From JACMQX01 sp044225675 (GTDB lineage: Bacteria > Pseudomonadota > Gammaproteobacteria > Burkholderiales > Burkholderiaceae_C): 40,240 bases of DNA. The stretch spans positions 1 through 40,240 of the forward strand of contig JBGAIH010000040.1 in the NCBI GenBank assembly GCA_044225675.1, in the 5' to 3' direction. The stretch's first letter is position 1, and each line of letters opens with the position of its first letter. Positions 24,276 to 32,650 of this stretch are shown in pieces. The notes under the pieces are model-generated. The model made no database searches and was not told where the DNA came from. It saw nothing but the letters and a program-made list of their open reading frames with translations. The translations under genes and the position numbers were made by a program.

Positions 24276-25319
24276 ATGATCAGCTTTCACCACCCCGGCC
24301 AGGCGGCCCATGCGCCGCAGTTCGAGTTCTTCCGCGGCGAGCGCGTACCGTGCTTCGAGACACCGGCGCGAGCGGCCTTCGTGCTCGACCGCCTGCGTGA
24401 GCGCGGCCATGATCTGCGCCTGCCCGACGTGGACAGCGCAGCGCTGCTGGCCAAGGTGCACGCGGCGCCGTATCTGGCCTTTCTGCAATCGGCCTGGCAG
24501 GACTGGGTCGCGCTCGATCCCGCCAACGCCGGGCGCCAGCCATTCCCGTCGGTCTGGCCGGTGCGCACGCTGCGCCATGACCGCGAGCCGCTCAATTTCA
24601 CCGGGCGGCTGGGCCTTTATTCGATGGACAACGGCAGCCCGATGGTGGCCGGGACCTGGGCGGCTGCCAAGGGCGCGTCGGATGCCGCTGCGAGCGCAGC
24701 GGCGTGGGTGGCCGGCAACCGCAAGCGGTCCGCGTTCTGCTGCACCCGGCCGCCCGGGCACCACGCAGGCGCGGACTTCATGGGCGGCTACTGCTTCCTC
24801 AACCATGCTGCCGTGGCCGCCCAGGCGCTGCGCGAGCAGGGCGCCGCCCGTGTGGCCGTGCTCGACGTGGACTACCACCATGGCAACGGCACCCAGAGCA
24901 TCTTCTATGGGCGCAGCGACGTGCTGTTCGTGAGCGTCCATGGCGATCCGCGCACCGAATACCCGTTCTACCTCGGCTACGCCGACGAGACCGGCGAGGG
25001 GGCAGGGGCCGGCTTCAACCTGAACCTGCCGCTGCCCGCCGGCAGCGCGGCCTCGCTTTGGTTCGAGGCGCTGGAGGCGGCCTGCGGTCGCATTGCGGCG
25101 TTCGGCGCCGAGGCGCTGGTGGTGTCGCTCGGGCTCGACACCTTCGGCGGCGACCCCATCTCGAGCTTCCAGCTCCAGTCGGACGACTTCTCGCGGCTGG
25201 GCGCTCGGCTGGCGCGCCTGCGCCTGCCGACGGTGCTGGTGCTTGAAGGCGGCTATGCGGCTGCCGAACTGGGCGTCAACGCGGTGAACGTGATCGAGGC
25301 CTTCGAGCAGGACCACTGA
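24276..25319 (+). CDS. Histone-deacetylase-like amidohydrolase (acetylpolyamine aminohydrolase type)
   Basis: A 347-residue zinc amidohydrolase of the HDAC superfamily. CTRPPGHHAGAD holds the His162-His163 pair, VLDVDYHHGNGTQ gives zinc ligands Asp199 and His201, LGLDTFGGDP gives the third zinc ligand Asp288, and LEGGYAAAELG carries the transition-state tyrosine. The LYSMDNGSPMVAGTW segment fits the loop of acetylpolyamine deacetylases, so removal of acetyl groups from polyamines or other small amines is the likely task. It lies 70 bases after the deformylase-like gene and 11 bases before the FAD oxidoreductase gene, suggesting an operon. Confidence 0.92.
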   Translation: MISFHHPGQAAHAPQFEFFRGERVPCFETPARAAFVLDRLRERGHDLRLPDVDSAALLAKVHAAPYLAFLQSAWQDWVALDPANAGRQPFPSVWPVRTLRHDREPLNFTGRLGLYSMDNGSPMVAGTWAAAKGASDAAASAAAWVAGNRKRSAFCCTRPPGHHAGADFMGGYCFLNHAAVAAQALREQGAARVAVLDVDYHHGNGTQSIFYGRSDVLFVSVHGDPRTEYPFYLGYADETGEGAGAGFNLNLPLPAGSAASLWFEALEAACGRIAAFGAEALVVSLGLDTFGGDPISSFQLQSDDFSRLGARLARLRLPTVLVLEGGYAAAELGVNAVNVIEAFEQDH

Positions 25320-25330
25320 AGGGAGTCAGC

Positions 25331-26437
25331 GTGGAGCAGATGGATTGCGTGGTGGTGGGCGCCGGCGTCGTGGGGCTGGCCGTGGCGCGTGCGCTGGCGC
25401 TCGCGGGGCGCGAGGTGCTGGTGATGGAGGCGGCCGATGGCATCGGCACCGGCACGAGTTCGCGCAACAGCGAGGTGATCCATGCCGGCATCTACTACCC
25501 GGAGGGCTCGCTCAAGGCGCGGCTTTGCGTGCGCGGCAAGGCCTTGCTCTACGCCTACTGCGCGGAGCGCGGCGTGGCCCACAGGCGTTGCGGCAAGCTG
25601 ATCGTCGCGACCTCCGAGGAGCAGGTGCATCAGCTGGAGGGCATCCGCGCCAAGGCTGCGGCCAACCGCGTGGACGATCTGGTGCTGCTGTCACGCGCCG
25701 AGGCGCAGGCTCTGGAGCCGCAGCTTGCCTGCGTGGCCGCGCTGCATTCCCCGAGCACCGGCATCGTGGACAGCCATGCCCTGATGCTGGCGCTGCAGGG
25801 CGACCTCGAAAACGCCGGCGGGCTCGTGGCCCTGCGCACGCCGCTGGCACGCGCTGCGAGCCGGGGCGGGCGCATCGAGCTGGAAGCGGCCGATGGCACA
25901 GGTCTGGCAGCGCGCACGCTGGTCAACGCCGCCGGGCTCGCCGCACCCCAGTTGGCACGCCACTTCGAAGGGCTCGATCCACGCCATGTGCCCGCGCCGC
26001 ACTATGCCAAGGGCAACTACTTCACTCTCGCGGGCCGCTCGCCCTTTGCGCGGCTGATCTATCCGGTGCCCGAGGCGGCCGGTCTCGGCGTGCATCTGAC
26101 CATCGACCTCGGCGGGCAGGCCAAGTTCGGCCCCGACGTGCAATGGGTCGATTCGCCCGATGATCTGGTGGTCGATCCCCGGCGCGGCGAGGCGTTCTAT
26201 GCCGAGGTGCGAAGGTACTGGCCGCAGCTGCCCGACGGCGCGCTGATTCCAGGTTACGCCGGCATGCGGCCGAAAATCTCCGGGCCGGGCGAGCCCGCTG
26301 CGGACTTCGTGATCCAGGGGCCTGCGGACCACGGCGTGGCGGGCCTGGTGAACCTGTTCGGCATCGAGTCGCCCGGGTTGACCAGCTCGCTGGCCATCGG
26401 CGAGGCCGTCCAGGGCCTGCTCAGCGCAGCTTCCTGA
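25331..26437 (+). CDS. FAD-dependent oxidoreductase, L-2-hydroxyglutarate oxidase-like
   Basis: A 368-residue DAO-family flavoprotein. The FAD-binding motif is VVVGAGVVGLAVARALA near the N-terminus, and SSRNSEVIHAGIYYPEGSLK at about 41-60 is the block typical of LhgO-type L-2-hydroxyglutarate oxidases/dehydrogenases. The C-terminal part has GYAGMRPKISGPGEPAADF and LFGIESPGLTSSLAIGE, also family-typical. GTG is taken as the start because a GAAGGGAG site lies about six bases upstream; an ATG three codons later is the alternative. Its last 17 bases overlap the end of the convergent pyrD. The substrate is probably a 2-hydroxy acid, by family. Confidence 0.9.
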   Translation: MEQMDCVVVGAGVVGLAVARALALAGREVLVMEAADGIGTGTSSRNSEVIHAGIYYPEGSLKARLCVRGKALLYAYCAERGVAHRRCGKLIVATSEEQVHQLEGIRAKAAANRVDDLVLLSRAEAQALEPQLACVAALHSPSTGIVDSHALMLALQGDLENAGGLVALRTPLARAASRGGRIELEAADGTGLAARTLVNAAGLAAPQLARHFEGLDPRHVPAPHYAKGNYFTLAGRSPFARLIYPVPEAAGLGVHLTIDLGGQAKFGPDVQWVDSPDDLVVDPRRGEAFYAEVRRYWPQLPDGALIPGYAGMRPKISGPGEPAADFVIQGPADHGVAGLVNLFGIESPGLTSSLAIGEAVQGLLSAAS

Positions 26438-27473
26438 TCGCGGTGGCGGCCTGCGTCACCAGCTCCGGCCCGTTGTAGATGAGGCCGGTGTAGATCTGCA
26501 CGACGTCGGCGCCGGCACGGATCTTGGACACCGCGTCGTCGGCGCTCAGGATGCCGCCCACGCCGATGATGGGAAAGCCCGGACCCAGCGCCGCGCGCAG
26601 CTGGCCGATCACCCGGTTGCTGGCTTCCAGCACCGGTGCGCCGCTCAGGCCGCCGGCCTCCTCGGCATGCGACAGACCCTGGACGGCGTCGCGGCTGATC
26701 GTGGTGTTCGTGGCGATGACGCCGTCCATGCCGTGGCGCCGCAGCGTGGCAGCGATGACCTGTACCTGCGTCTCGTCGAGGTCGGGCGCGATCTTGACGA
26801 ACAGAGGTACGCGGCGTGACTGCTGCCGCGCCAGCGCCTCACGTCGCGCGGCAATGCCGCCGAGCAGGGCGTCCAGCGCCTCGTCGCTTTGCAGCGCTCG
26901 CAGGTTCTTGGTGTTGGGACTGGAGATGTTGACGGTCACGTAGTCGGCATGGGGGTACACGCCGTCCAGGCAGAGCAGGTAGTCGTCCAGCGCGTTCTCG
27001 ATCGGCGTGGCGGCGTTCTTGCCGATGTTCAGCCCGAGCAGCATCGCGCCGGGCTCGCGCCGCTGGCGCAGGCTGGAGCGCTGCACGTTGGCGATGAAGG
27101 CGTCCAGCCCCTCATTGTTGAAACCCAGTCGGTTGATCAGCGCGCGGGCTTCGGGCAACCGGAACATGCGCGGCTTGGGATTGCCCGGCTGCCCCTTGGG
27201 CGTGACCGTGCCGACTTCCACGAAGCCGAAGCCCAGTCCGCCCAGTCCGTCGATGCAACGCGCGTTCTTGTCGAGGCCCGCAGCCAGGCCCACACGGTTC
27301 GGAAACTGCAGCCCCGCCAGCTCGATCGGGTCGCTCACGCGGCTTGCGCAGTAGGCCCAGGCCAGCGGCGTGCCCTGCGTGCGAGCCAGGGCTGCCATGG
27401 TGAGTTCATGCGCTGTCTCGGCGTCGAGGCCGAACAGGAAGGGGCGGGCGAGAGCGTAGGGCAGCAGAGGCAT
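26421..27473 (-). CDS. pyrD: Dihydroorotate dehydrogenase (quinone), class 2
   Basis: A 350-residue membrane-associated flavoenzyme of pyrimidine synthesis that oxidises dihydroorotate to orotate with quinone. The N-terminal helical extension (about 1-45) that contacts the membrane is present, which defines class 2. NRVGLAAGLDKNA and the base Ser185 in NISSPNTKNLR are visible, with GVGGILSADDA and VQIYTGLIYNGP in the FMN site. The length is normal. It is divergent from rpiA with only 50 bp between the starts. Confidence 0.97.
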   Translation of the reverse strand: MPLLPYALARPFLFGLDAETAHELTMAALARTQGTPLAWAYCASRVSDPIELAGLQFPNRVGLAAGLDKNARCIDGLGGLGFGFVEVGTVTPKGQPGNPKPRMFRLPEARALINRLGFNNEGLDAFIANVQRSSLRQRREPGAMLLGLNIGKNAATPIENALDDYLLCLDGVYPHADYVTVNISSPNTKNLRALQSDEALDALLGGIAARREALARQQSRRVPLFVKIAPDLDETQVQVIAATLRRHGMDGVIATNTTISRDAVQGLSHAEEAGGLSGAPVLEASNRVIGQLRAALGPGFPIIGVGGILSADDAVSKIRAGADVVQIYTGLIYNGPELVTQAATAIRKLR

Positions 27474-27523
27474 CGGATAATCGGCAGACGTCGTAAACCT
27501 TCACTATTGTCGCAAATCACACC

Positions 27524-28207
27524 ATGACCCAAGACGAACTCAAGACCCTGGTCGGCCAGGCCGCACTGCAGTACGTCGTTCCCGGCGAGATCGTCGGCGT
27601 CGGCACCGGTTCCACCGTCAACAAGTTCATCGACGCGTTGGCGACGATGAAGGACCGCATCCGGGGCGCCGTGTCCAGTTCCAACGCATCGACCGAACGC
27701 CTCCAGGCCCTGGGCATCCCGGTGTTCGACGCCAACGAGGTGGGCGAGCTGTCGGTCTACATCGACGGCGCCGACGAGATCGACGGGCGGGGCTTCATGA
27801 TCAAGGGCGGCGGCGCAGCGCTCACGCGCGAGAAGATCGTCGCGGCCCAGTCGCGGCGGTTCGTCTGCATCGCCGACGAGTCCAAGCTCGTCGACGTGCT
27901 TGGCCGCTTTCCGCTGCCGGTCGAAGTCATCCCCATGGCCACGCAACGCGTGATCCGCCAGTTCGCGGCACTCGGCGGCACCGCGGCCGTGCGCATGAAG
28001 GACGGCCAGCCGCTCGTCACTGACAACGGCCAGCACATCCTCGACGTCAAGGGCCTGTCCATCACCGACCCGCTGGGCTTTGAAACCACCGTGAGCCAAT
28101 GGCCCGGCGTCGTCACCGTCGGCGTGTTCGCGCACCAGGGCGCGGCGGTGTGCCTGCTCGGCACGGCGACCGGCGTGCGGACGATGGAGTTTGCGCGCGG
28201 GGACTGA
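27524..28207 (+). CDS. rpiA: Ribose-5-phosphate isomerase A
   Basis: A 227-residue RpiA that interconverts ribose 5-phosphate and ribulose 5-phosphate in the pentose phosphate pathway. VGVGTGSTVNKFI (phosphate loop), DGADEID with Asp81 and Asp84, MIKGGGAAL with Lys94 and the catalytic Glu103 in TREK are all in place, and the length is standard. It marks the end of the conserved chromosomal part; the next bases enter the accessory region. Confidence 0.98.
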   Translation: MTQDELKTLVGQAALQYVVPGEIVGVGTGSTVNKFIDALATMKDRIRGAVSSSNASTERLQALGIPVFDANEVGELSVYIDGADEIDGRGFMIKGGGAALTREKIVAAQSRRFVCIADESKLVDVLGRFPLPVEVIPMATQRVIRQFAALGGTAAVRMKDGQPLVTDNGQHILDVKGLSITDPLGFETTVSQWPGVVTVGVFAHQGAAVCLLGTATGVRTMEFARGD

Positions 28208-28306
28208 GCGAGGGGATTGAGCGAGGGGCTTCGCCACCTTCAAGCGAGGCCGGTGGGGTAGGAGAGGGGCGGTGCGAACATGGCGTTCACTGGGCTGTCC
28301 TAGGCT
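28208..28306. other. Short spacer between rpiA and the accessory region
   Basis: Ninety-nine bases after the rpiA stop. It contains a short direct repeat (GAGCGAGGGG near 28206-28224) and no hairpin with a T-run that I could find. Base composition drops from GC-rich to A/T-rich at its right end, marking the border of the transferred toxin-immunity region. Confidence 0.5.
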
Positions 28307-28637
28307 TCATTTCTTGTTTTGTTCTTGGTACTCAGAAGCACCAATACTCCAAACCCAATCTGACGTGTTTGGCTCATCAAGAATCGTGTCCAGCACCTGA
28401 AATCTACTCAGCAGGAGTTTGGCCGGCACTGAAATTTTCGCATCCGAGGGACCTTCCCCTTCTCCGAAGATCCGCCACCCACTTTGTCCCTCTCGGTCTT
28501 CATTGTTGTTCTTGGACGCATAGGTCGGCCATTGATCCCGTTCCCATACTGCGCTGCTGACAAAGCAGGTTTTGCCGTACGGTAGCCTGTACTCATCCGG
28601 CAAGATCACTGACAGTATGTTTTCTGGGCCGATTTCT
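28307..28637 (-). pseudogene. 3' half of IS-interrupted immunity-like gene (DUF2185-like)
   Basis: About 109 in-frame codons ending EQNKK. The stretch GKTCFVSSAVWERDQWP followed by EGQSGWRIFGEGE resembles the DUF2185 domain, which is found in immunity proteins of polymorphic toxin systems; the match is by memory, so moderate. No ATG with a ribosome site exists here: a GTG at 28609 is the only local start. The frame continues upstream as IGPENILSV to the IS5 boundary at 28638. After removal of the element plus one TTCT duplicate it joins in frame to the fragment at 29778-30089, so this is the second half of one gene of about 212 residues, not a gene on its own. Confidence 0.7.
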
Positions 28638-29777
28638 GGCTACGCTGATTTAGCCCTCGATTTCCGCAACGCTCGATGACCCCATTTCACATTGCGCGTG
28701 TTCATGCCCAAGAACGCGGACTTGGGCGTTGTCCTGCTGCTTTCGAAGGCCTTGCGGCCTCTCTTTGTCCCTTACGGACGCACCTGTGCCAGCAACAGCC
28801 CGGCTCATGTAGATGCTGGCCAATGCCAACGCCGTGAACGCGCGCGTCGCGTTCTTGTGCAGGCCGCGGTAGCGCACCTTGCTGAACCCCACTGCCGCTT
28901 GACATCGCGAACACGTGCTCAACGCGTGCCCGGACCTTGGACTTCTCACGATTCTTGCGCCGCTTCTCGTCGGGCACCCCATTGATATGGCGCACCTCTC
29001 TTGGTTCGTACAGTCTTGGCCAGCGGCGCCTTCGCCGCGATCAGTTCTGCTGGCTGGCATACGCATTGTCGCCGTAGACCTTGAACTCTCCGCCGTGCAG
29101 CAAGTCGGGGTGCTTGTCATGCACATTCGCGGCCGTCACCACACGCGCTGTGTGCCAGTCCCCAGTGGCTGTCCACCCCGATATGCAGCTTCATGCCAAA
29201 GAAGTAGTTCTTGCCCTTGCCCACCGGCTGCATCCGGGTCGCGCTTCTTCTGCCTGTTCTTCGTCGAGCTGGGCGCGCTGATGATGGTGACATCCACGAT
29301 CGTGCCTGTTCTCACCCTCATACTCCTGGCCCTGCAGTACTTCGCCCACCTTGGCAAACAGCGGCGCCCAGTTGATGCTGCTCCAGCAATCGCCGAAACT
29401 GCAGCAGCGTCGCGCCGTCGGGAACCCGCTCGCGTCCCAGGTCAATGCCCACGAAGCTGCGCAGGCTGGCGCTGTCATACAGCGCCTCTTCGCAAGCCTC
29501 GTCGGCCAGGTTGAACCAGTGCTGCACGAACAGCATGCGCATCATGCGCTCCAGCCCGATCGGCGGGCGGCCCTTCCCCTTGGGGTAGTACGGCTCCACC
29601 ACGCAGCACAACTCCTGCCACGGCACGATCTTGTCCATCGTCTTGAGGAACAGATCGCGTCGCGTCGGGCGACGGAATTGCTCGAAGTTCTTGTCCGCTT
29701 CCATGGCAAGGGTTTGCTGTTTCATGAATCGCTCAACGCATCACAGGGGCAATTGGTGGACCTTTTTCAGCGTAGCC
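28638..29777 (-). mobile_element. IS5-family element, copy 1 (1140 bp, decayed)
   Basis: Both ends start GGCTACGCTGA read inwards (11-bp terminal inverted repeats), and the element is flanked by TTCT at 28634-28637 and 29778-29781, a four-base target duplication as expected for IS5-group elements. It carries one DDE transposase gene on the minus strand, now broken. The same element recurs in opposite orientation at 30339-31493. It interrupts a DUF2185-like immunity gene. Confidence 0.9.
28772..29725 (-). pseudogene. IS5-family transposase, frameshifted (copy 1)
   Basis: The N-terminal part is intact for about 120 codons (MKQQTLAMEADKNFEQFRRP ... DEACEEALYDSASLRSFVGI), typical of IS5-group transposases. 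After LLEQHQLG the frame is lost, and later parts such as VRARVEHVFA appear in other frames, ending near LLLAQVRP-equivalent bases. PKGKGRPP lacks one codon compared with copy 2 (PKGEGGRPP). Several independent one- or two-base indels mean no full-length enzyme can be made. Confidence 0.88.
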
Positions 29778-30089
29778 TTCTATCTCTCTGCCATTGAGAG
29801 CAGGAAAAACCACCAAGTCATTATCGATCTTGACTTTGTAACTTGCCCCCAGCGCCTCAGTGACAACGACCCAAGGACGCTCGCCGGTTATGGGGCCACG
29901 CTTTGACTTTGATTCGATGAGAATCTTTGCGGATGCGCCAACTTTCAGGGATTTTCGCTGCTCTAAACGGGGGATGGAAAAGCTACGCAAGTCTGCATCG
30001 CGCAGCTTTTCTGCGTTTGCAACGCACCAGTCGTTGTCGGGGTTTGAGTTGCTCATAAGTCCCTGAATGAAATGCTTAATCTTCTTCAT
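29778..30089 (-). pseudogene. 5' half of IS-interrupted immunity-like gene
   Basis: 104 codons starting MKKIKHFIQGLMSNSN and running through DWCVANAEKLRDAD, SIPRLEQRKSLKVGASAKI and NDLVVFPALNGREIE to the IS boundary. The pattern of a short polar N-terminus, a LKVG-x-KI strand and a late REIEIGPENI junction fits the N-terminal domain seen before DUF2185 in some immunity proteins. The start is supported by an ATGA overlap with the stop of a toxin-tail remnant (30086-30088); a second ATG lies 11 codons in. At present translation would run on into the element and end at 29733 as a chimera. Base composition is much more A/T-rich than the chromosome. Confidence 0.7.
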
Positions 30090-30217
30090 TGCCATTTTCT
30101 GAGAACAAGACGTTTTTTGGACCCCTGTTTGCATCGCGTCGGTCCGAACTCAATCCATAAACCTGCTTTGACTAGAGATTCCAATTTCTTAATTTGCTTC
30201 GCGCGGAAACTTGCAAT
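30086..30217 (-). pseudogene. C-terminal remnant of an unidentified toxin
   Basis: About 43 codons ending KKRLVLRKWQ and a TGA that overlaps the start of the following immunity-like gene as ATGA, exactly the spacing seen at the other toxin-immunity pairs here. The residues (AKQIKKLESLVKAGLWIEFG and on) are basic and look like the end of a nuclease-type tip, but I do not recognise the family. Upstream, homology switches at about 30218 to the start of a PoNi gene, so the toxin was cut by recombination. Confidence 0.5.
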
Positions 30218-30330
30218 GCTGGACTCTTCGAAGGGACTGACGCTTGTTCGGCCATGAGCCTGAGTGAACTCTTTATAAAGGCGATCCATTCATCCAGCAA
30301 AAATTCAGTTGCCAAGCAGTCGCGTGTCAT
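30218..30330 (-). pseudogene. Truncated third copy of PoNi-type immunity gene (N-terminus only)
   Basis: MTRDCLATEFLLDEWIAFIK and about 17 further codons match the N-terminus of the PoNi-type gene at 35851-36780 with roughly one mismatch per eleven bases by eye. After SKSPA the match stops abruptly at about 30218 and the frame runs into unrelated sequence, ending at 30172. It was therefore joined to another module by recombination. The IS5 copy 2 lies eight bases before its ATG and has cut off its ribosome site (AAGGTG, now at the far side of the element). Confidence 0.75.
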
Positions 30331-30338
30331 TTTCTTAA

Positions 30339-31493
30339 GGCTACGCTGAAAAAGGTCCACCAATTGCCCCTGTGATGCGTTGAGCGATTCATGAAACAGC
30401 AAACCCTTGCCATGGAAGCGGACAAGAACTTCGAGCAATTCCGTCGCCCGACGCGACGCGATCTGTTCCTCAAGACGATGGACAAGATCGTGCCGTGGCA
30501 GGAGTTGTGCTGCGTGGTGGAGCCGTACTACCCCAAGGGGGAAGGGGGCCGCCCGCCGATCGGGCTGGAGCGCATGATGCGCATGCTGTTCGTGCAGCAC
30601 TGGTTCAACCTGGCCGACGAGGCTTGCGAAGAGGCGCTGTATGACAGCGCCAGCCTGCGCAGCTTCGTGGGCATTGACCTGGGACGCGAGCGGGTTCCCG
30701 ACGGCACGACGCTGCTGCGGTTTCGGCGATTGCTGGAGCAGCATCAACTTGAGCGGCGCTGTTTGCCAAAGTAGGCGAGGTACTGCAGGGCCAGGGTATG
30801 AGGTGGGCACGGGCACGATCGTGGATGCCACCATCATCAGCGCGCCCAGCTCGACGAAGAACAGGCGAAGAAGCGCGACCCGAGATGGAAGCCGGTGGGC
30901 AAGGGCAAGAACTACTTCTTTGGCATGAAGCTGCATATCGGGGTGGACAGCCACTGGGGACTGGCACACAGCGCGGTGGTGACGGCCGCGACAGAATGCA
31001 TGACAAGCACCCGTTACCACGACTGCGCTGCACGGCGGCGGAAGTTCAAGGTCTACGGCGACAATGCGTATGCCAGCCAGCAAGAACTGATCGCAGCGAA
31101 GGCGCCGCTGGCCGAAACTGTACGAACCAGAGGTGCGCCATATCAATGGGGTGCCCGACGAGAAGCAGCGGCGCAAGAATCGAGAAGTCCAAGGTCCGGG
31201 CACGCGTTGAGCACGTGTTCGCGATCATCAAGCGCAGTGGGGGTTCAGCAAGGCGAGCTACCGGGCCTGCACAAGAACGCGACGCGCGCGTTCACCGCGT
31301 TGGCATTGGTCAACATCTACATGAGCCGAGGGCTGTTGCTGGCACAGGTGCGTCCGTAAGGGACAAAGAGAGGCCGCAAGGCCTTCGAAAGCAGCAGGAC
31401 AACGCCCAAGTCCGCGTTCTTGGGCATGAAGACGCGCAATGTGAAATGGGGTCATCGAGCGTTGCGGAAATCGAGGGCTAAATCAGCGTAGCC
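30339..31493 (+). mobile_element. IS5-family element, copy 2 (1155 bp, decayed)
   Basis: The same element as copy 1, in opposite orientation: GGCTACGCTGA repeats at both ends and a TTAA target duplication at 30335-30338 and 31494-31497. It is 15 bases longer than copy 1 because the two carry different small deletions. It inserted between the ribosome site and the ATG of the truncated PoNi gene. Two inverted copies about 560 bp apart can also invert or fold the DNA between them. Confidence 0.9.
30391..31359 (+). pseudogene. IS5-family transposase, frameshifted (copy 2)
   Basis: The N-terminal 125 codons are intact (MKQQTLAMEADKNFEQFRRP to LLRFRRLLEQHQLE). A small indel near 30750 shifts the frame; GTGTIVDATIISAPSSTKN, GMKLHIGVDSHWGLAHSAVV, VYGDNAYASQQELIAAKAP and NIYMSRGLLLAQVRP follow in other frames, so at least three or four indels are present. 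These blocks, with the D of IVDAT, the D of VYGDNAY and the ARVEHVFA region, identify an IS5-group DDE transposase. It cannot be made as one protein. Confidence 0.88.
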
Positions 31494-31558
31494 TTAACAC
31501 CTTTTCAGCGTTTTGAGCGAGGCGCACTCGGCGCGCGTCAAGGTAGTTGTCGCCTCAG

Positions 31559-32650
31559 TCAAGCAGCTTTCTGCTGAGTATGCGAAGCGCTGGCAGCCGA
31601 GTTGACCGCCGAGTCGCGTTCCGGATTGAGGGTGACCACACCGATGTGCGCCCAGTTGCGGGTGCGGCCCGACCAGCGAGCCGGATGGCGCCGTCTGGCT
31701 TGTTCGTAGAGAGCGTGCCGATCAGCCAGGATGGCGCGGTCGTCACCAACGTGTCGCTGTTGCGGGCTAACGTAGCCGATGGCACTGTGGCGATGGTCCA
31801 CGTTGTACCAACGCACGAACTCGGCGGCCCAGGCCCTGGCCTCGTGCAGATCGGCAAAGCCGTTGGCAGGGAACTCCGGGCGGTACTTGGCCGTACGGAA
31901 CAGCGACTCGGCATAGGCGTTGTCATCGCTCACGCGGGGCCGCGAGTACGAAGGCTCGATGCCTAGCCACTGCAGCATCGCCAGCACCGTCGTGGCCTTC
32001 AGCGTGGAGCCGTTGTCGCCATGCAGCACCGGCCTGGTGTCTGCCGTGGCGATGCTCTCGGCCAGCGCCGTGCGGCGCACCAGGTGCACCGCATGGTCGG
32101 AGTCATCACGGTCATGCACCTCGGCGCCCACGATCTTGCGGCTGTACAGGTCCAGGATCAGGTACAGATGGAACCAGCGGCCCATCAAGTTGGCCGGCAG
32201 GCAGGTCATGTCCCAGCACCAGACTTGGCCGGGCGCGGTGGCGACGTGGGTGGTGGGTGGCCTGCTTGCCTTGGGCGCCTTGGCGCGGCCACGCCGGGCG
32301 CTCTGGCCATGGGCCTTGAGCACGCGAGCCATGCTGGACTCGCTGCCCAGATACACGCCCTCGTCGGCCAGCATGGGCACGATGCGCGCCGGCGGCACCG
32401 AGGCGAAGCGCGGCTCGTTGGCCACGGCCAGCAGTGCAGCCCGCTCGTGCGGGCTCAGGGCATGGCTTGGCGTCGGCCGCACTGCCTGCTGCCTGCCATC
32501 GCCTTCGGTGAGGCCTACCTGGGCCTTCCAGCGCTGCAGCGTGCGCACGTCGATGCCGGCGATCTCGCAGGCCGGCTGCAGCCGCGCTCCTGCCGCACGG
32601 GCCGTGTCGATGTTCCGGGCCAGCGCTTGGCGATCTTCGAGGCCGATCAT
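31559..32650 (-). CDS. IS3-family transposase OrfB (integrase-type catalytic part)
   Basis: 363 residues from the ATG that overlaps the orfA stop (ATGA). The DDE triad of the retroviral-integrase fold is complete: Asp147 (WCWDMTCLP), Asp212 (LHGDNGS) and Glu248 (DDNAYAESLF). An N-terminal helix-turn-helix-like part (about 1-60) precedes it. In IS3 elements the active enzyme is the OrfAB fusion; here the orfB frame is open upstream across the slip site, as needed. Unlike the IS5 copies this element looks intact and possibly active. Confidence 0.93.
   Translation of the reverse strand: MIGLEDRQALARNIDTARAAGARLQPACEIAGIDVRTLQRWKAQVGLTEGDGRQQAVRPTPSHALSPHERAALLAVANEPRFASVPPARIVPMLADEGVYLGSESSMARVLKAHGQSARRGRAKAPKASRPPTTHVATAPGQVWCWDMTCLPANLMGRWFHLYLILDLYSRKIVGAEVHDRDDSDHAVHLVRRTALAESIATADTRPVLHGDNGSTLKATTVLAMLQWLGIEPSYSRPRVSDDNAYAESLFRTAKYRPEFPANGFADLHEARAWAAEFVRWYNVDHRHSAIGYVSPQQRHVGDDRAILADRHALYEQARRRHPARWSGRTRNWAHIGVVTLNPERDSAVNSAASASHTQQKAA

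Noticed and set aside
26421..26437. Seventeen-base overlap of convergent gene ends as a regulatory feature
   Set aside because: Short convergent overlaps are common in compact genomes and need no special explanation.
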